A stretch of DNA of 6,088 bases from CAZAKZ01 sp964485695 (lineage in GTDB: Bacteria; Planctomycetota; JAFGQW01). Below are positions 1-5,876 of the stretch, piece after piece. The stretch spans positions 1-6,088 of the forward strand of contig CAZAKZ010000244.1 of assembly GCA_964485695.1 (NCBI GenBank), read 5' to 3'. Below the pieces are notes generated by a model, which worked only from the letters and a program-made list of their open reading frames with translations, was not told where the DNA came from and ran no database searches. Each line of letters begins with the position of its first letter. Position 1 is the stretch's first letter. Position numbers and translations under genes: made by a program.

Positions 1-119
1 CGAGAGCACGCTGCAGAGACCGATACATTTGGAATAATATGAGGGGATTCCTCAGGGTGGAACCACCAGATTACGGCGACTGTCGGGGAGATGATCATCA
101 TGGGGGGCAAGGCACCTGA
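1..119. other. Non-coding stretch downstream of the SGNH gene
   Basis: I see no convincing gene here. On the minus strand, after the SGNH stop, there is a short hairpin with 5-bp arms (TGAGG/CCTCA, plus positions 40-54, 5-nt loop) followed by the AT-rich run ATATTATT. This could act as a weak terminator, but it lies about 65 nt past the stop and lacks a real U-tract. A 10-bp palindrome GATGATCATC lies at 90-99. A minus-strand frame beginning ATG ATG near 101 stays open to the window edge (33 codons). It has no Shine-Dalgarno and no recognisable protein character. Confidence 0.4.
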
Positions 120-1601
120 TCAGTTCTTCTCGCGCTCCCGGAACCGATCGGTGATCCAGCCCAGCCGGATAAACTCGTCCATGAGGAGATCGGCTGCGAG
201 GGCATGCCCTTCGGGTCCCCAGTGAGAATCCACAGGGGCATACGGCATTCCACTGCCGCGAACGGCTTCCCTGAACGGTCCGGTCAGGTCCAGAAAAGGT
301 AGTTTTTCCGACCGGCAGAATTCCTTCACCTTCCCTGGCAAAGGCCAGAGGGCCCAGTCGCAACATGGACTGTCCGGGGGAAACCGAACGAACGAGCGAT
401 AAACCCGGAACTTCACGGGTATGTAGCACAGAAGATGGTGAATCCCATGCTTGCGGCAGAATGCGGCTCCCCGTATGAGCGCCGCACGAGCCCGGTCCCA
501 TCGACTGGCGGTCCATTCCGACCACGACACGGCGGCGTAGTCGGCGAAATAGACCTCCTGTTCCCCGCGGCCCGCGGCAACCAGCCGCCCCCGGTATGGC
601 ATGCGGTTGGGCAGAATCGGATGGCACCACAGGCGGAGAACATCGAGGGCGCCCAGAATGAAAGATCGCTGCCCCCACAGGGTCACTTCGGGCACGGGCC
701 GGCCGTCCATGTAGGTATCGGGCGGACTGGATTGCACGGCCCGCATGGTGTGCTCGAAACGCGTGTCGTCGTACAGATCGTTCCCCTCGAAGAGGAACCA
801 TGCCACCACGGCCGGCTTCAGGCGTGGCGTCTGCTCCTCGAGGAGCGCCAGCTCCTGCAGGATTCCGTATCCGGCGACGCCCAGGTTCGCGACCGGACGC
901 CCCAGGCGGGCCTCGAGTCGCCTGGAGACGGTCTCCTCATCCGAGACGTACCACCCGTCCACGAAGGAATCTCCGATCAGGGCCACGTGGGCCCGTTCGA
1001 GGACAGTGGGATTGCGAAAACCCAGGCGGTTGTAAGTGAACGTGAGGGGACGCCGGAGTGAGGCGGGGACGAGCCATTTATCCTCGATATCACTTGCCGT
1101 CCGCCCGGACCAGTGCGCGTTTGGAGACCGCCGAAATTCGAGTTTGCGGTCGAGGACGAAGTCCTTTGCATACCCGCGATTCACCTCCCGCTCACCGAAC
1201 GTGGTCAGCAGGAGTCGGCGCCAGTTCAGGAGGTCCAGCGCGGCCGACGCTTCCAGCAGGGCGAGGACGAGCACGCATGTCATCGCGGCCAGGAGCCAGC
1301 GGAAAACGACCCTGCGCCGCGACCGGCAGATCGTGATCGACCAGCCGGCGACGAACCCGGCGCTCACCAGGATCATCCAGCCGAGATGAACCGGAGTGAT
1401 CTGGATCGACGGGATTCCGTGGGCCGCGACGGCAAGCCCGGTCCAGCCCAGAACGACCGGTCCCAGCCAGGCGACGGACCCGACAACCCGCCGGCGGATT
1501 CCGGCACACTCAGACGAAGCACCTGACAGGGGCCCGGCAATGCCGGTCGATCTGCTTTGTTGTGTTTTGTGTCCAGTCACTGGATCCGGCACCGGCTCCA
1601 C
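120..1601 (-). CDS. Membrane-anchored SGNH/GDSL-type hydrolase or acyltransferase
   Basis: This encodes a 493-aa protein with three predicted N-terminal membrane helices (about residues 43-60, 73-91 and 99-120) and a C-terminal SGNH/GDSL-fold domain (about 205-485). All SGNH blocks are visible: GDS with nucleophile Ser212 (block I), NLGVAGYG at 239-246 (block II, oxyanion Gly), GND at 273-275 (block III, oxyanion Asn), and DSHW with Asp458 and His460 (block V). The DSHWGPEGHALAAD run resembles the DxHW motif of AlgX/AlgJ-type polysaccharide O-acetylation enzymes as well as ordinary GDSL esterases. By family knowledge it cleaves or transfers an acyl ester; the substrate is unknown. The catalytic domain is likely on the outer face of the membrane, though three helices leave the topology open. 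The start is GTG at 1601, and an in-frame TGA lies about 36 nt upstream. The Shine-Dalgarno is poor (AAGG abuts the start), so the in-frame GTGs at 1592 or 1580 are alternatives. A terminator-like hairpin separates it from the upstream gene, so it may be transcribed on its own. Confidence 0.9.
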   Translation of the reverse strand: MEPVPDPVTGHKTQQSRSTGIAGPLSGASSECAGIRRRVVGSVAWLGPVVLGWTGLAVAAHGIPSIQITPVHLGWMILVSAGFVAGWSITICRSRRRVVFRWLLAAMTCVLVLALLEASAALDLLNWRRLLLTTFGEREVNRGYAKDFVLDRKLEFRRSPNAHWSGRTASDIEDKWLVPASLRRPLTFTYNRLGFRNPTVLERAHVALIGDSFVDGWYVSDEETVSRRLEARLGRPVANLGVAGYGILQELALLEEQTPRLKPAVVAWFLFEGNDLYDDTRFEHTMRAVQSSPPDTYMDGRPVPEVTLWGQRSFILGALDVLRLWCHPILPNRMPYRGRLVAAGRGEQEVYFADYAAVSWSEWTASRWDRARAALIRGAAFCRKHGIHHLLCYIPVKFRVYRSFVRFPPDSPCCDWALWPLPGKVKEFCRSEKLPFLDLTGPFREAVRGSGMPYAPVDSHWGPEGHALAADLLMDEFIRLGWITDRFREREKN

Positions 1602-1760
1602 CCTTCCGGATTCGTTCCGGCGATAGCCGAAGCGTTGGAATCACCAGGGAATCGCGAATGGGTGACATTTTACCACGGAGCGCCGATCCCCGGCCTTCCA
1701 TTCCGGCATCATTGCTTCCTGATTGCACGGAGCATCACCCGGACAATCGCCTGGTAGAAC

Positions 1761-1786
1761 AAAAAAGCCTGTTTGTTACCAGGGCT
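1761..1786 (-). terminator. Candidate intrinsic terminator after the repeat-protein gene
   Basis: On the minus strand, immediately at the TAG stop of the repeat protein, AGCCCTG and CAGGCT form a 6-bp stem with one bulged C and an 8-nt loop, followed directly by six Ts. It is short but correctly built. It overlaps a second, longer fold (1750-1783) in which CCTGGT-AACAAA pairs with TTTGTT-(CT)-ACCAGG. The two folds are mutually exclusive. It probably ends the AAA/repeat-protein transcript, perhaps incompletely. Confidence 0.5.
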
Positions 1787-4244
1787 ACCTGCTTTGCCCC
1801 GGCATCAGGATCACCTCGACGCCCCAACGCACCCCGGCGAGAATTTCGACCTCGACTCGACCAGGACGGTACCCGAACAGGTGCGCCTCCACGAGGAAAC
1901 GGCCCGGCGGCAGGAAGTGGCGTTCCAGGATCCCATTCGAGTCGGTCCAGTAGCAGGTGGAGTGATAGTAGAGGTAGCTCAGGTCGGGATTCGCGTTCTG
2001 CAGGGCCTGGAACCGCTGGTAGGCCTTGTCCTCGTCGAGGTCCATCACGGCGCCGCACGGCCGGCGTATCTTCACGCCCACTCCGGCAAGGGGCGTGCCG
2101 GCGCTGTCCCTCACCCTGATTTCGAGCACCCCGCCTTCCTTGTGGAGCCGGAGGGCGACCTCCGGGGTCCGGTGCCGGCCCACCGTCACCAGGGCACGAG
2201 CTTCGATCCAGTCCGGGTGTCGGGCGCGGACCCAGTGCTCGTCTGGCACGAGGCTGTGGATCGAGAACCGGCCCAACCGTCCAGTAATTGCAGCCCCGAC
2301 TATTCCGGACGGTCCGCTTCTGCGGTGAACGGTCACGTCGGCCCCGGCCAGCGGAGAACCGCCGGGCTCGAGGACGCGGCCCTCCAGGGATGCGCCCGGT
2401 CCGACGGCGAGGTCCACCCGCCTGGAATCCCCGCCCGGCACCAGGTCGATTCGAACCGGGTCTCGAGATATCCAACCGTCGTTCGTGCCCGACTCGAGGT
2501 GGTATGCGCCGGCATTCATGCCCTCGATCCGGAACCGGCCTTGCCCGTCGTTGAACCTCAGGATTCGCGCCTCGTGACCGTGGAACCAGCGTACGAAGAA
2601 CCCGTTCACGGGCGCGTCCGTGTCCGCCCGGCGCACGCGGCCATGGATGCCCCTGGATGTCCGGCGCAGCACCAGCACCACGTCGCGGTCTCCGGCCCGG
2701 ACCCGCATGGGCTCGCCCAGTTCCTCGAAACCTGGTTTCCTCGGATAAAGCCGGCAGATTCCGGGCAACATCCTCTTCACGGTGAATCGGCCCCGGGCGT
2801 CCGTGTCCGTGGAGACGGGCCTACCGGCCACGTCCTTTCCGCGGTGGGTGGAATACACATTGATCGAAACCCCATTCACTGGGCGGCCCTGATCGTCGAC
2901 CACGCGGCCGGTGAGGGTGCGGCCGCGCTCGAGAATGAAGTCGACATCCTCGCGTACGGAATCTTCGGCCAGGATCAGATTCACACGCTTGCCGATGAAC
3001 CCGCTCGCCTCTACCTCGAGAGTATAGCGGCCGGCGGGCAATCTGCGCATCGTGAAACAGCTCCCGGTGGTGTGGCGGACGCCGAACCACTCGTCGAGTT
3101 GGGTGGACAGCCAGTCGTCACGTCTGAGATCGAGCCGGGCTTTCGGGATCGGCTCTCCTCCCGTGTCCCGGATCCGGCCGGACACCCTGGCTCCCTCCCG
3201 ACTCATCCGGACGAGGAACCCGATGCGGCACTCACCGGGCCGGAGCGTGAACGCCTCGGTGATCCGGTCGGCAAAGCCCTCCCCCTGCACCACCAGTCGG
3301 CGTTCTGCGTTCACGGCCAGGCCGCAGAGGCAAAAGGCGCCCGCCTCGTCCGTGGTCCCGCAGAGGGGCTTGTCGAGGCATTTACCGACCACGGTGATCC
3401 AGGCCCGGGGAACACCCTGCCCTTCCGGGCCGACGACCCGGCCGGCAATCCTGCCCGCGAGGTGCAACCGCACGTCCTGAACCACCTCCCGGCCCGCCTT
3501 CACGGCCGACAGTACCTCGGCTTCGAACTTGGCGAAGCCCTCGGCCCGGACCCGGATTCGACACCCGTCCGGAAATCGGTCCAGGACGTAGCGGCCGAAG
3601 ACGTCGGTCTCGACCTCGTTCTGCACCCTTTCCCAGCGCCTGAATGCCTGGCCCACCCGGGCGCCCGCGATGGGAACGCCGGAATCGGCGTCCGTGACCC
3701 GGCCCTGGACGTGGAGCCCCGGCGGGACAATGAAGTCGGTCTCGGTGTCCTGGCCTGCCTCGATGATCACGCGCGACCAGGATCCCCACGACATCAACCA
3801 CCCTCGAGGCGTGATCGAGGCCCGGTGCACACCGGGCGGCAGGCCGGGGATTCGATAGCGTCCGTCCTGGTCGGTACGGGCATGACCGCAACCCAGGTTC
3901 CCGGACCACACCGCGACTTTGATGTCTGCGCCGGGTGTGCCCATCCCCGCCAACGTCACCCGCCCGAACAGGGCCCCGGGCGCGCCGGGCACAGGGCCGG
4001 TGGTGGGTGGGGGTGCCGGCGTAGTGCGCTTCGGGGCGGTCGCTCCGTTCAGAGAGGGGAGGACGGTTTTTTTTACCTGTTTCCTTGCCGGCTGCGCTTG
4101 CGGATCCGGCAGCCTCGTTGATCCGTCTCCGGACGGCTGCTTCGCCTCGCTGTCGAGGTTGTCAAGGACGGCGAGGAAGCCTACCATGAGGATCAGGAGA
4201 AAGAGGCCGGTGACCGGGACCCGGACCCCCCGGTTGGACCTCAT
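1785..4244 (-). CDS. Membrane-anchored protein with eight carboxypeptidase-regulatory-like repeats
   Basis: This is an 819-aa protein. A short basic N-terminus is followed by one hydrophobic helix (about 9-27) with no obvious signal-peptidase site, so it is probably an uncleaved anchor with the rest outside the cytoplasm. A Pro/Thr/Lys-rich linker (about 30-90) follows. Then come eight tandem carboxypeptidase-regulatory-like (transthyretin/Ig-type) units at about 91-176, 177-264, 265-351, 352-441, 442-530, 531-617, 618-704 and 705-816. Each shows the pattern xGRVxDxxGxPxxGAxV ... T(D)xxGRFxIxxLPPGxYxLxxxxxGF. No catalytic peptidase motif is present. In other proteins such modules serve as structural or binding domains; the ligand here is unknown. 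Unit 3 has four clustered cysteines, and unit 8 carries a Tyr-rich insertion of about 30 residues. The ATG at 4244 overlaps the AAA stop as ATGA, which favours translational coupling. An in-frame GTG at 4256 would give 823 aa. A run of eight A in the linker codons is a possible slippage site. Confidence 0.88.
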   Translation of the reverse strand: MRSNRGVRVPVTGLFLLILMVGFLAVLDNLDSEAKQPSGDGSTRLPDPQAQPARKQVKKTVLPSLNGATAPKRTTPAPPPTTGPVPGAPGALFGRVTLAGMGTPGADIKVAVWSGNLGCGHARTDQDGRYRIPGLPPGVHRASITPRGWLMSWGSWSRVIIEAGQDTETDFIVPPGLHVQGRVTDADSGVPIAGARVGQAFRRWERVQNEVETDVFGRYVLDRFPDGCRIRVRAEGFAKFEAEVLSAVKAGREVVQDVRLHLAGRIAGRVVGPEGQGVPRAWITVVGKCLDKPLCGTTDEAGAFCLCGLAVNAERRLVVQGEGFADRITEAFTLRPGECRIGFLVRMSREGARVSGRIRDTGGEPIPKARLDLRRDDWLSTQLDEWFGVRHTTGSCFTMRRLPAGRYTLEVEASGFIGKRVNLILAEDSVREDVDFILERGRTLTGRVVDDQGRPVNGVSINVYSTHRGKDVAGRPVSTDTDARGRFTVKRMLPGICRLYPRKPGFEELGEPMRVRAGDRDVVLVLRRTSRGIHGRVRRADTDAPVNGFFVRWFHGHEARILRFNDGQGRFRIEGMNAGAYHLESGTNDGWISRDPVRIDLVPGGDSRRVDLAVGPGASLEGRVLEPGGSPLAGADVTVHRRSGPSGIVGAAITGRLGRFSIHSLVPDEHWVRARHPDWIEARALVTVGRHRTPEVALRLHKEGGVLEIRVRDSAGTPLAGVGVKIRRPCGAVMDLDEDKAYQRFQALQNANPDLSYLYYHSTCYWTDSNGILERHFLPPGRFLVEAHLFGYRPGRVEVEILAGVRWGVEVILMPGQSR
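4067..4074 (-). other. A8 homopolymer, potential slippery site
   Basis: On the coding strand, eight consecutive A lie in the repeat-protein linker with codon phase GTA AAA AAA ACC. This supplies the heptamer A AAA AAA in the phase used for -1 slippage. The run is conspicuous in such a GC-rich gene. An AAGGA, which resembles a Shine-Dalgarno, lies 7 nt upstream of the run, close to the arrangement of the dnaX frameshift stimulator. I translated the -1 frame by hand from here to 3909 and it is open; it continues without a stop to 3382. No strong downstream stem-loop was seen. Actual frameshifting or phase variation is not shown. Confidence 0.35.
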
Positions 4245-5221
4245 GATACACGGCACGAGTCATCCAGGCCCTGGGGCCGCTCGTAGAGCTCGGCCTGGAT
4301 CCGGATGTCCTCCGGCGTGATGGGGCCCAGGTTCACGCCCATTTCAGACGTGGCCAGAACCCGGTTGTCGATGACGCCTCGCAGGATCGCACCCACGTCT
4401 GCGCCGGTGAACTCTTTCTCCTCACAAAGCCGCGCTACCGCCATGAGGCCGCTGGAATCGGCTGCCCCCTCCGCAGTGTGGGTTTCCACCCACTCCCGGC
4501 GGTCGCACCGGATGGCCCGCCGCAGCTGCTCCGAGAGGAAGTCCACCCGCAGGGCTCTCTGTTCCGCACGGGCCAGTTCGATGAGCCAGATCTGGGCCAG
4601 GGCCCGCACGTCCGGCCGGTGGATGGTGACGATCTCGTCGAACCGACCGGGCCGGAGAAACGCCTCGTCGATGTCCTCGATGCGATTGGTGGCGCCGATG
4701 AGCACCACCCTCGCCGGCGCCTCCCGGATGTTGCTCAGGAGGTGGAGGACCGTGACCACGGCCCGGTTGTACCAGTTGGATCCCTCGCTTCCCCCCGATG
4801 TCCGGCGGCTGCAGAATCCGTCGATCTCATCGATGAAGATGACCGCGGGTGCATTCTTCTCCGCCGCCTTCCACATGCCGAGGATGTTCTTCTCGGTGTT
4901 GCCGGCCCACATGTCCAGGAAGGCAGTGGGCGGCGGTGCATAGACCGGGCGATTGATCTCACCCGCCAGCGCCCGGACGCTGAGCGTCTTGCCGACGCCG
5001 GGTTTCCCCACGAGCAGAATCCCGGACGGGATCACAGGCCCCCACTCCTGAAAGGCGGGATCGTCGGTGAGGTAGAGTTTCACCTTCCGCATCACCCGCA
5101 ACGCCTCCTCGCAGCCGCCCACATCCTGAAACCTGCAGTCCGGCTTCTCGAGGAAGACGGAGAAATCCGTGATCACACCCTTGTGGGGTTGAATCCAGGA
5201 CCACTCCGAGGCGCTCCGCAC
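4241..5221 (-). CDS. Soluble single-domain AAA ATPase, FtsH/Cdc48-like
   Basis: This is a 326-aa protein of the classical AAA clade. Residues 31-36 read FQDVGG, the usual entry to the domain. Walker A is GKPGVGKT (72-79), with Lys74-equivalent variation: the usual GPPGTGKT has Pro where this has Lys73. The pore-loop region is FLDMWAG (101-107), with Trp105 as the likely substrate-gripping aromatic. Walker B is VIFIDEID (127-134), sensor 1 is GATN (176-179), and Arg190 and Arg193 in LRPGRFD are the arginine-finger pair. The C-terminal lid has FTGADVGAIL (271-280). By family knowledge it should form an ATP-driven hexameric remodeller or unfoldase. It lacks the membrane helices and the HEXXH protease domain of FtsH and has no N-terminal substrate domain, so its partner must come from elsewhere. 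The lid carries an extra segment of about 30 residues (about 232-262). The GTG start at 5221 follows GAGG at 6-nt spacing, and an in-frame TAG sits at 5240-5242. It overlaps the downstream repeat-protein gene by 4 nt. Confidence 0.9.
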   Translation of the reverse strand: MRSASEWSWIQPHKGVITDFSVFLEKPDCRFQDVGGCEEALRVMRKVKLYLTDDPAFQEWGPVIPSGILLVGKPGVGKTLSVRALAGEINRPVYAPPPTAFLDMWAGNTEKNILGMWKAAEKNAPAVIFIDEIDGFCSRRTSGGSEGSNWYNRAVVTVLHLLSNIREAPARVVLIGATNRIEDIDEAFLRPGRFDEIVTIHRPDVRALAQIWLIELARAEQRALRVDFLSEQLRRAIRCDRREWVETHTAEGAADSSGLMAVARLCEEKEFTGADVGAILRGVIDNRVLATSEMGVNLGPITPEDIRIQAELYERPQGLDDSCRVS

Positions 5222-5227
5222 CCAGAA

Positions 5228-5231
5228 CCTC
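5228..5231 (-). promoter_or_regulatory. Ribosome binding site deciding the AAA gene start
   Basis: GAGG on the minus strand lies 6 nt before the GTG at 5221. It is the only Shine-Dalgarno between the in-frame TAG (5240-5242) and the conserved domain with good spacing. It supports the GTG start over the later GTG at 5176. Confidence 0.55.
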
Positions 5232-5241
5232 GAAGTTGACT

Positions 5242-5284
5242 ACCGCGACTCCAGGGTCTTCGGGACGCGGTGAAGTCGCGGTGA
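5242..5284. repeat. Inverted and direct repeat upstream of the AAA gene
   Basis: ACCGCGACT (5242-5250) and AGTCGCGGT (5274-5282) form a perfect 9-bp inverted repeat 23 nt apart. Within the same stretch CGCGGTGA occurs twice, at 5266-5273 and 5277-5284, with an 11-bp period, about one helical turn. It lies between the upstream terminator and the AAA start, where an operator or a leader hairpin would sit. No clear -10/-35 pair was found beside it. Confidence 0.4.
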
Positions 5285-5289
5285 GGAAA

Positions 5290-5323
5290 TAAAAAAAGAG
5301 CGCCGGTTGGCGCTCTTTTTTTA
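5290..5323 (-). terminator. Strong, symmetrical intrinsic terminator
   Basis: This is a perfect 15-bp inverted repeat: TAAAAAAAGAGCGCC, a 4-nt loop, then its exact complement ending in seven T and A. A GC core (GAGCGCC/GGCGCTC) is flanked by A7 and T7, so it can terminate in either direction. It begins 39 nt after the stop of the small exported-protein gene and separates that gene from the AAA gene. Confidence 0.92.
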
Positions 5324-5362
5324 GAAGCCCGCTTGATTAATAACCTGCCTGGATGCCCCGGT

Positions 5363-5803
5363 CTACGGAAGAGGCCAATCCTCCTGACGGATGGTGCACA
5401 ACACGTTGTTGGATACACCGGTCCCCGAGGGAGTCCCGTCCGTAACCAACCCTGCCATGTAGAGGTTGATTCCCACGAGGCCGGGATTCATGGGGACGTT
5501 GAAGCGGAAGTTGGCCTTGTTGTTGGCAACCATGGAATAGCCCATGATGTTCAGGGGCGGGGCCAGGGGCAGGAGAAAGCCGAAGCCGACCGGTGTGTAG
5601 CCCGAATAGAGGCTCCACAGCGTCACCAGGATCTGGCCGTTGTGACTCGGCTGCGTCACGTAGTCGATGACGATGTCTTTCCCGATGGGAACGTCAGCGG
5701 AGGCCAGGGTGGCGGTCATGTTGGGCCCGGGCTGGGCCTGCAGGTTTCCACATAGAATCAATGCCAGAGCCGCAAGGAACAGGACGGATGTGAGATGGCG
5801 CAT
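5363..5803 (-). CDS. Small exported protein of unknown function, probably beta-rich
   Basis: This is a 146-aa protein with a clear Sec-type signal peptide: basic MRH start, hydrophobic core at about 4-18, and predicted cleavage after LQA (residue 23), leaving about 123 residues. Cys18 is not a lipobox cysteine, because Leu rather than Gly/Ala/Ser precedes it. The mature part has alternating hydrophobic stretches (DIVIDYV, GQILVTLWSLYSG, ANFRFNVP, GINLYMAGLV, VLCTIRQ) that suggest a compact beta-sandwich. The closing GINLYMAGLV...SNNVLCTI pattern resembles small exported proteins I recall from Planctomycetota; no function is known to me. The ATG at 5803 is chosen over the longer in-frame start at 5899 because GGAG lies 6 nt upstream and the signal peptide begins there. 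The gene has its own terminator and leader and appears monocistronic. I cannot assign a role. Confidence 0.8.
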   Translation of the reverse strand: MRHLTSVLFLAALALILCGNLQAQPGPNMTATLASADVPIGKDIVIDYVTQPSHNGQILVTLWSLYSGYTPVGFGFLLPLAPPLNIMGYSMVANNKANFRFNVPMNPGLVGINLYMAGLVTDGTPSGTGVSNNVLCTIRQEDWPLP

Positions 5804-5806
5804 AAT

Positions 5807-5814
5807 CTTCTCCA
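5807..5814 (-). promoter_or_regulatory. Ribosome binding site of the small exported-protein gene
   Basis: TGGAGAAG on the minus strand places GGAG 6 nt before the ATG at 5803. It decides this start over an upstream in-frame ATG-less extension to 5899, which would bury the signal peptide. Confidence 0.75.
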
Positions 5815-5876
5815 GGCGTGTAAGGTGCTCCAACTTCCGAACCACAGGCGTGTTTGGTGCTAATTTTTTGGTGCTA
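5813..5876. repeat. Duplicated 17-bp motif in the leader of the exported-protein gene
   Basis: CAGGCGTGT-NN-GGTGCT occurs at 5813-5829 (NN = AA) and 5845-5861 (NN = TT), matching at 15 of 17 positions with a 32-bp period, about three helical turns. A partial third element, TTTGGTGCTA, occurs at 5853-5862 and again at 5867-5876. The copy nearest the gene overlaps the first bases of the Shine-Dalgarno. This could be a transcription-factor site or a leader-RNA element. Confidence 0.5.

Noticed and set aside
1..101. Minus-strand frame from ATG ATG running off the window edge
   Set aside because: Only 33 codons, no Shine-Dalgarno, and no protein-like pattern. It could be the start of a gene beyond the edge, but the sequence here does not support it.
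52..801. 249-codon minus-strand open frame overlapping the SGNH gene
   Set aside because: It is out of frame with a complete SGNH catalytic domain and is Arg/Ser/Pro-rich with no recognisable feature.
1669..1674. TAAAAT on the minus strand as a -10 box for the SGNH gene
   Set aside because: No acceptable -35 element lies 16-18 nt upstream, and a single A/T hexamer is too weak to call.
1510..1728. Short minus-strand frame bridging the gap before the SGNH gene
   Set aside because: It overlaps the SGNH start in another frame, lacks a good ribosome binding site, and resembles no protein.
1773..4121. 782-codon open frame on the plus strand, antisense to the repeat-protein gene
   Set aside because: The minus-strand frame shows eight recognisable repeats, a membrane anchor and coupling to the AAA gene. 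The antisense frame has no domain, no signal and a His/Pro/Arg-rich composition typical of a mirror frame in GC-rich DNA.
4478..5239. 253-codon plus-strand open frame antisense to the AAA gene
   Set aside because: It mirrors the strongly conserved AAA coding sequence and shows no motif of its own.
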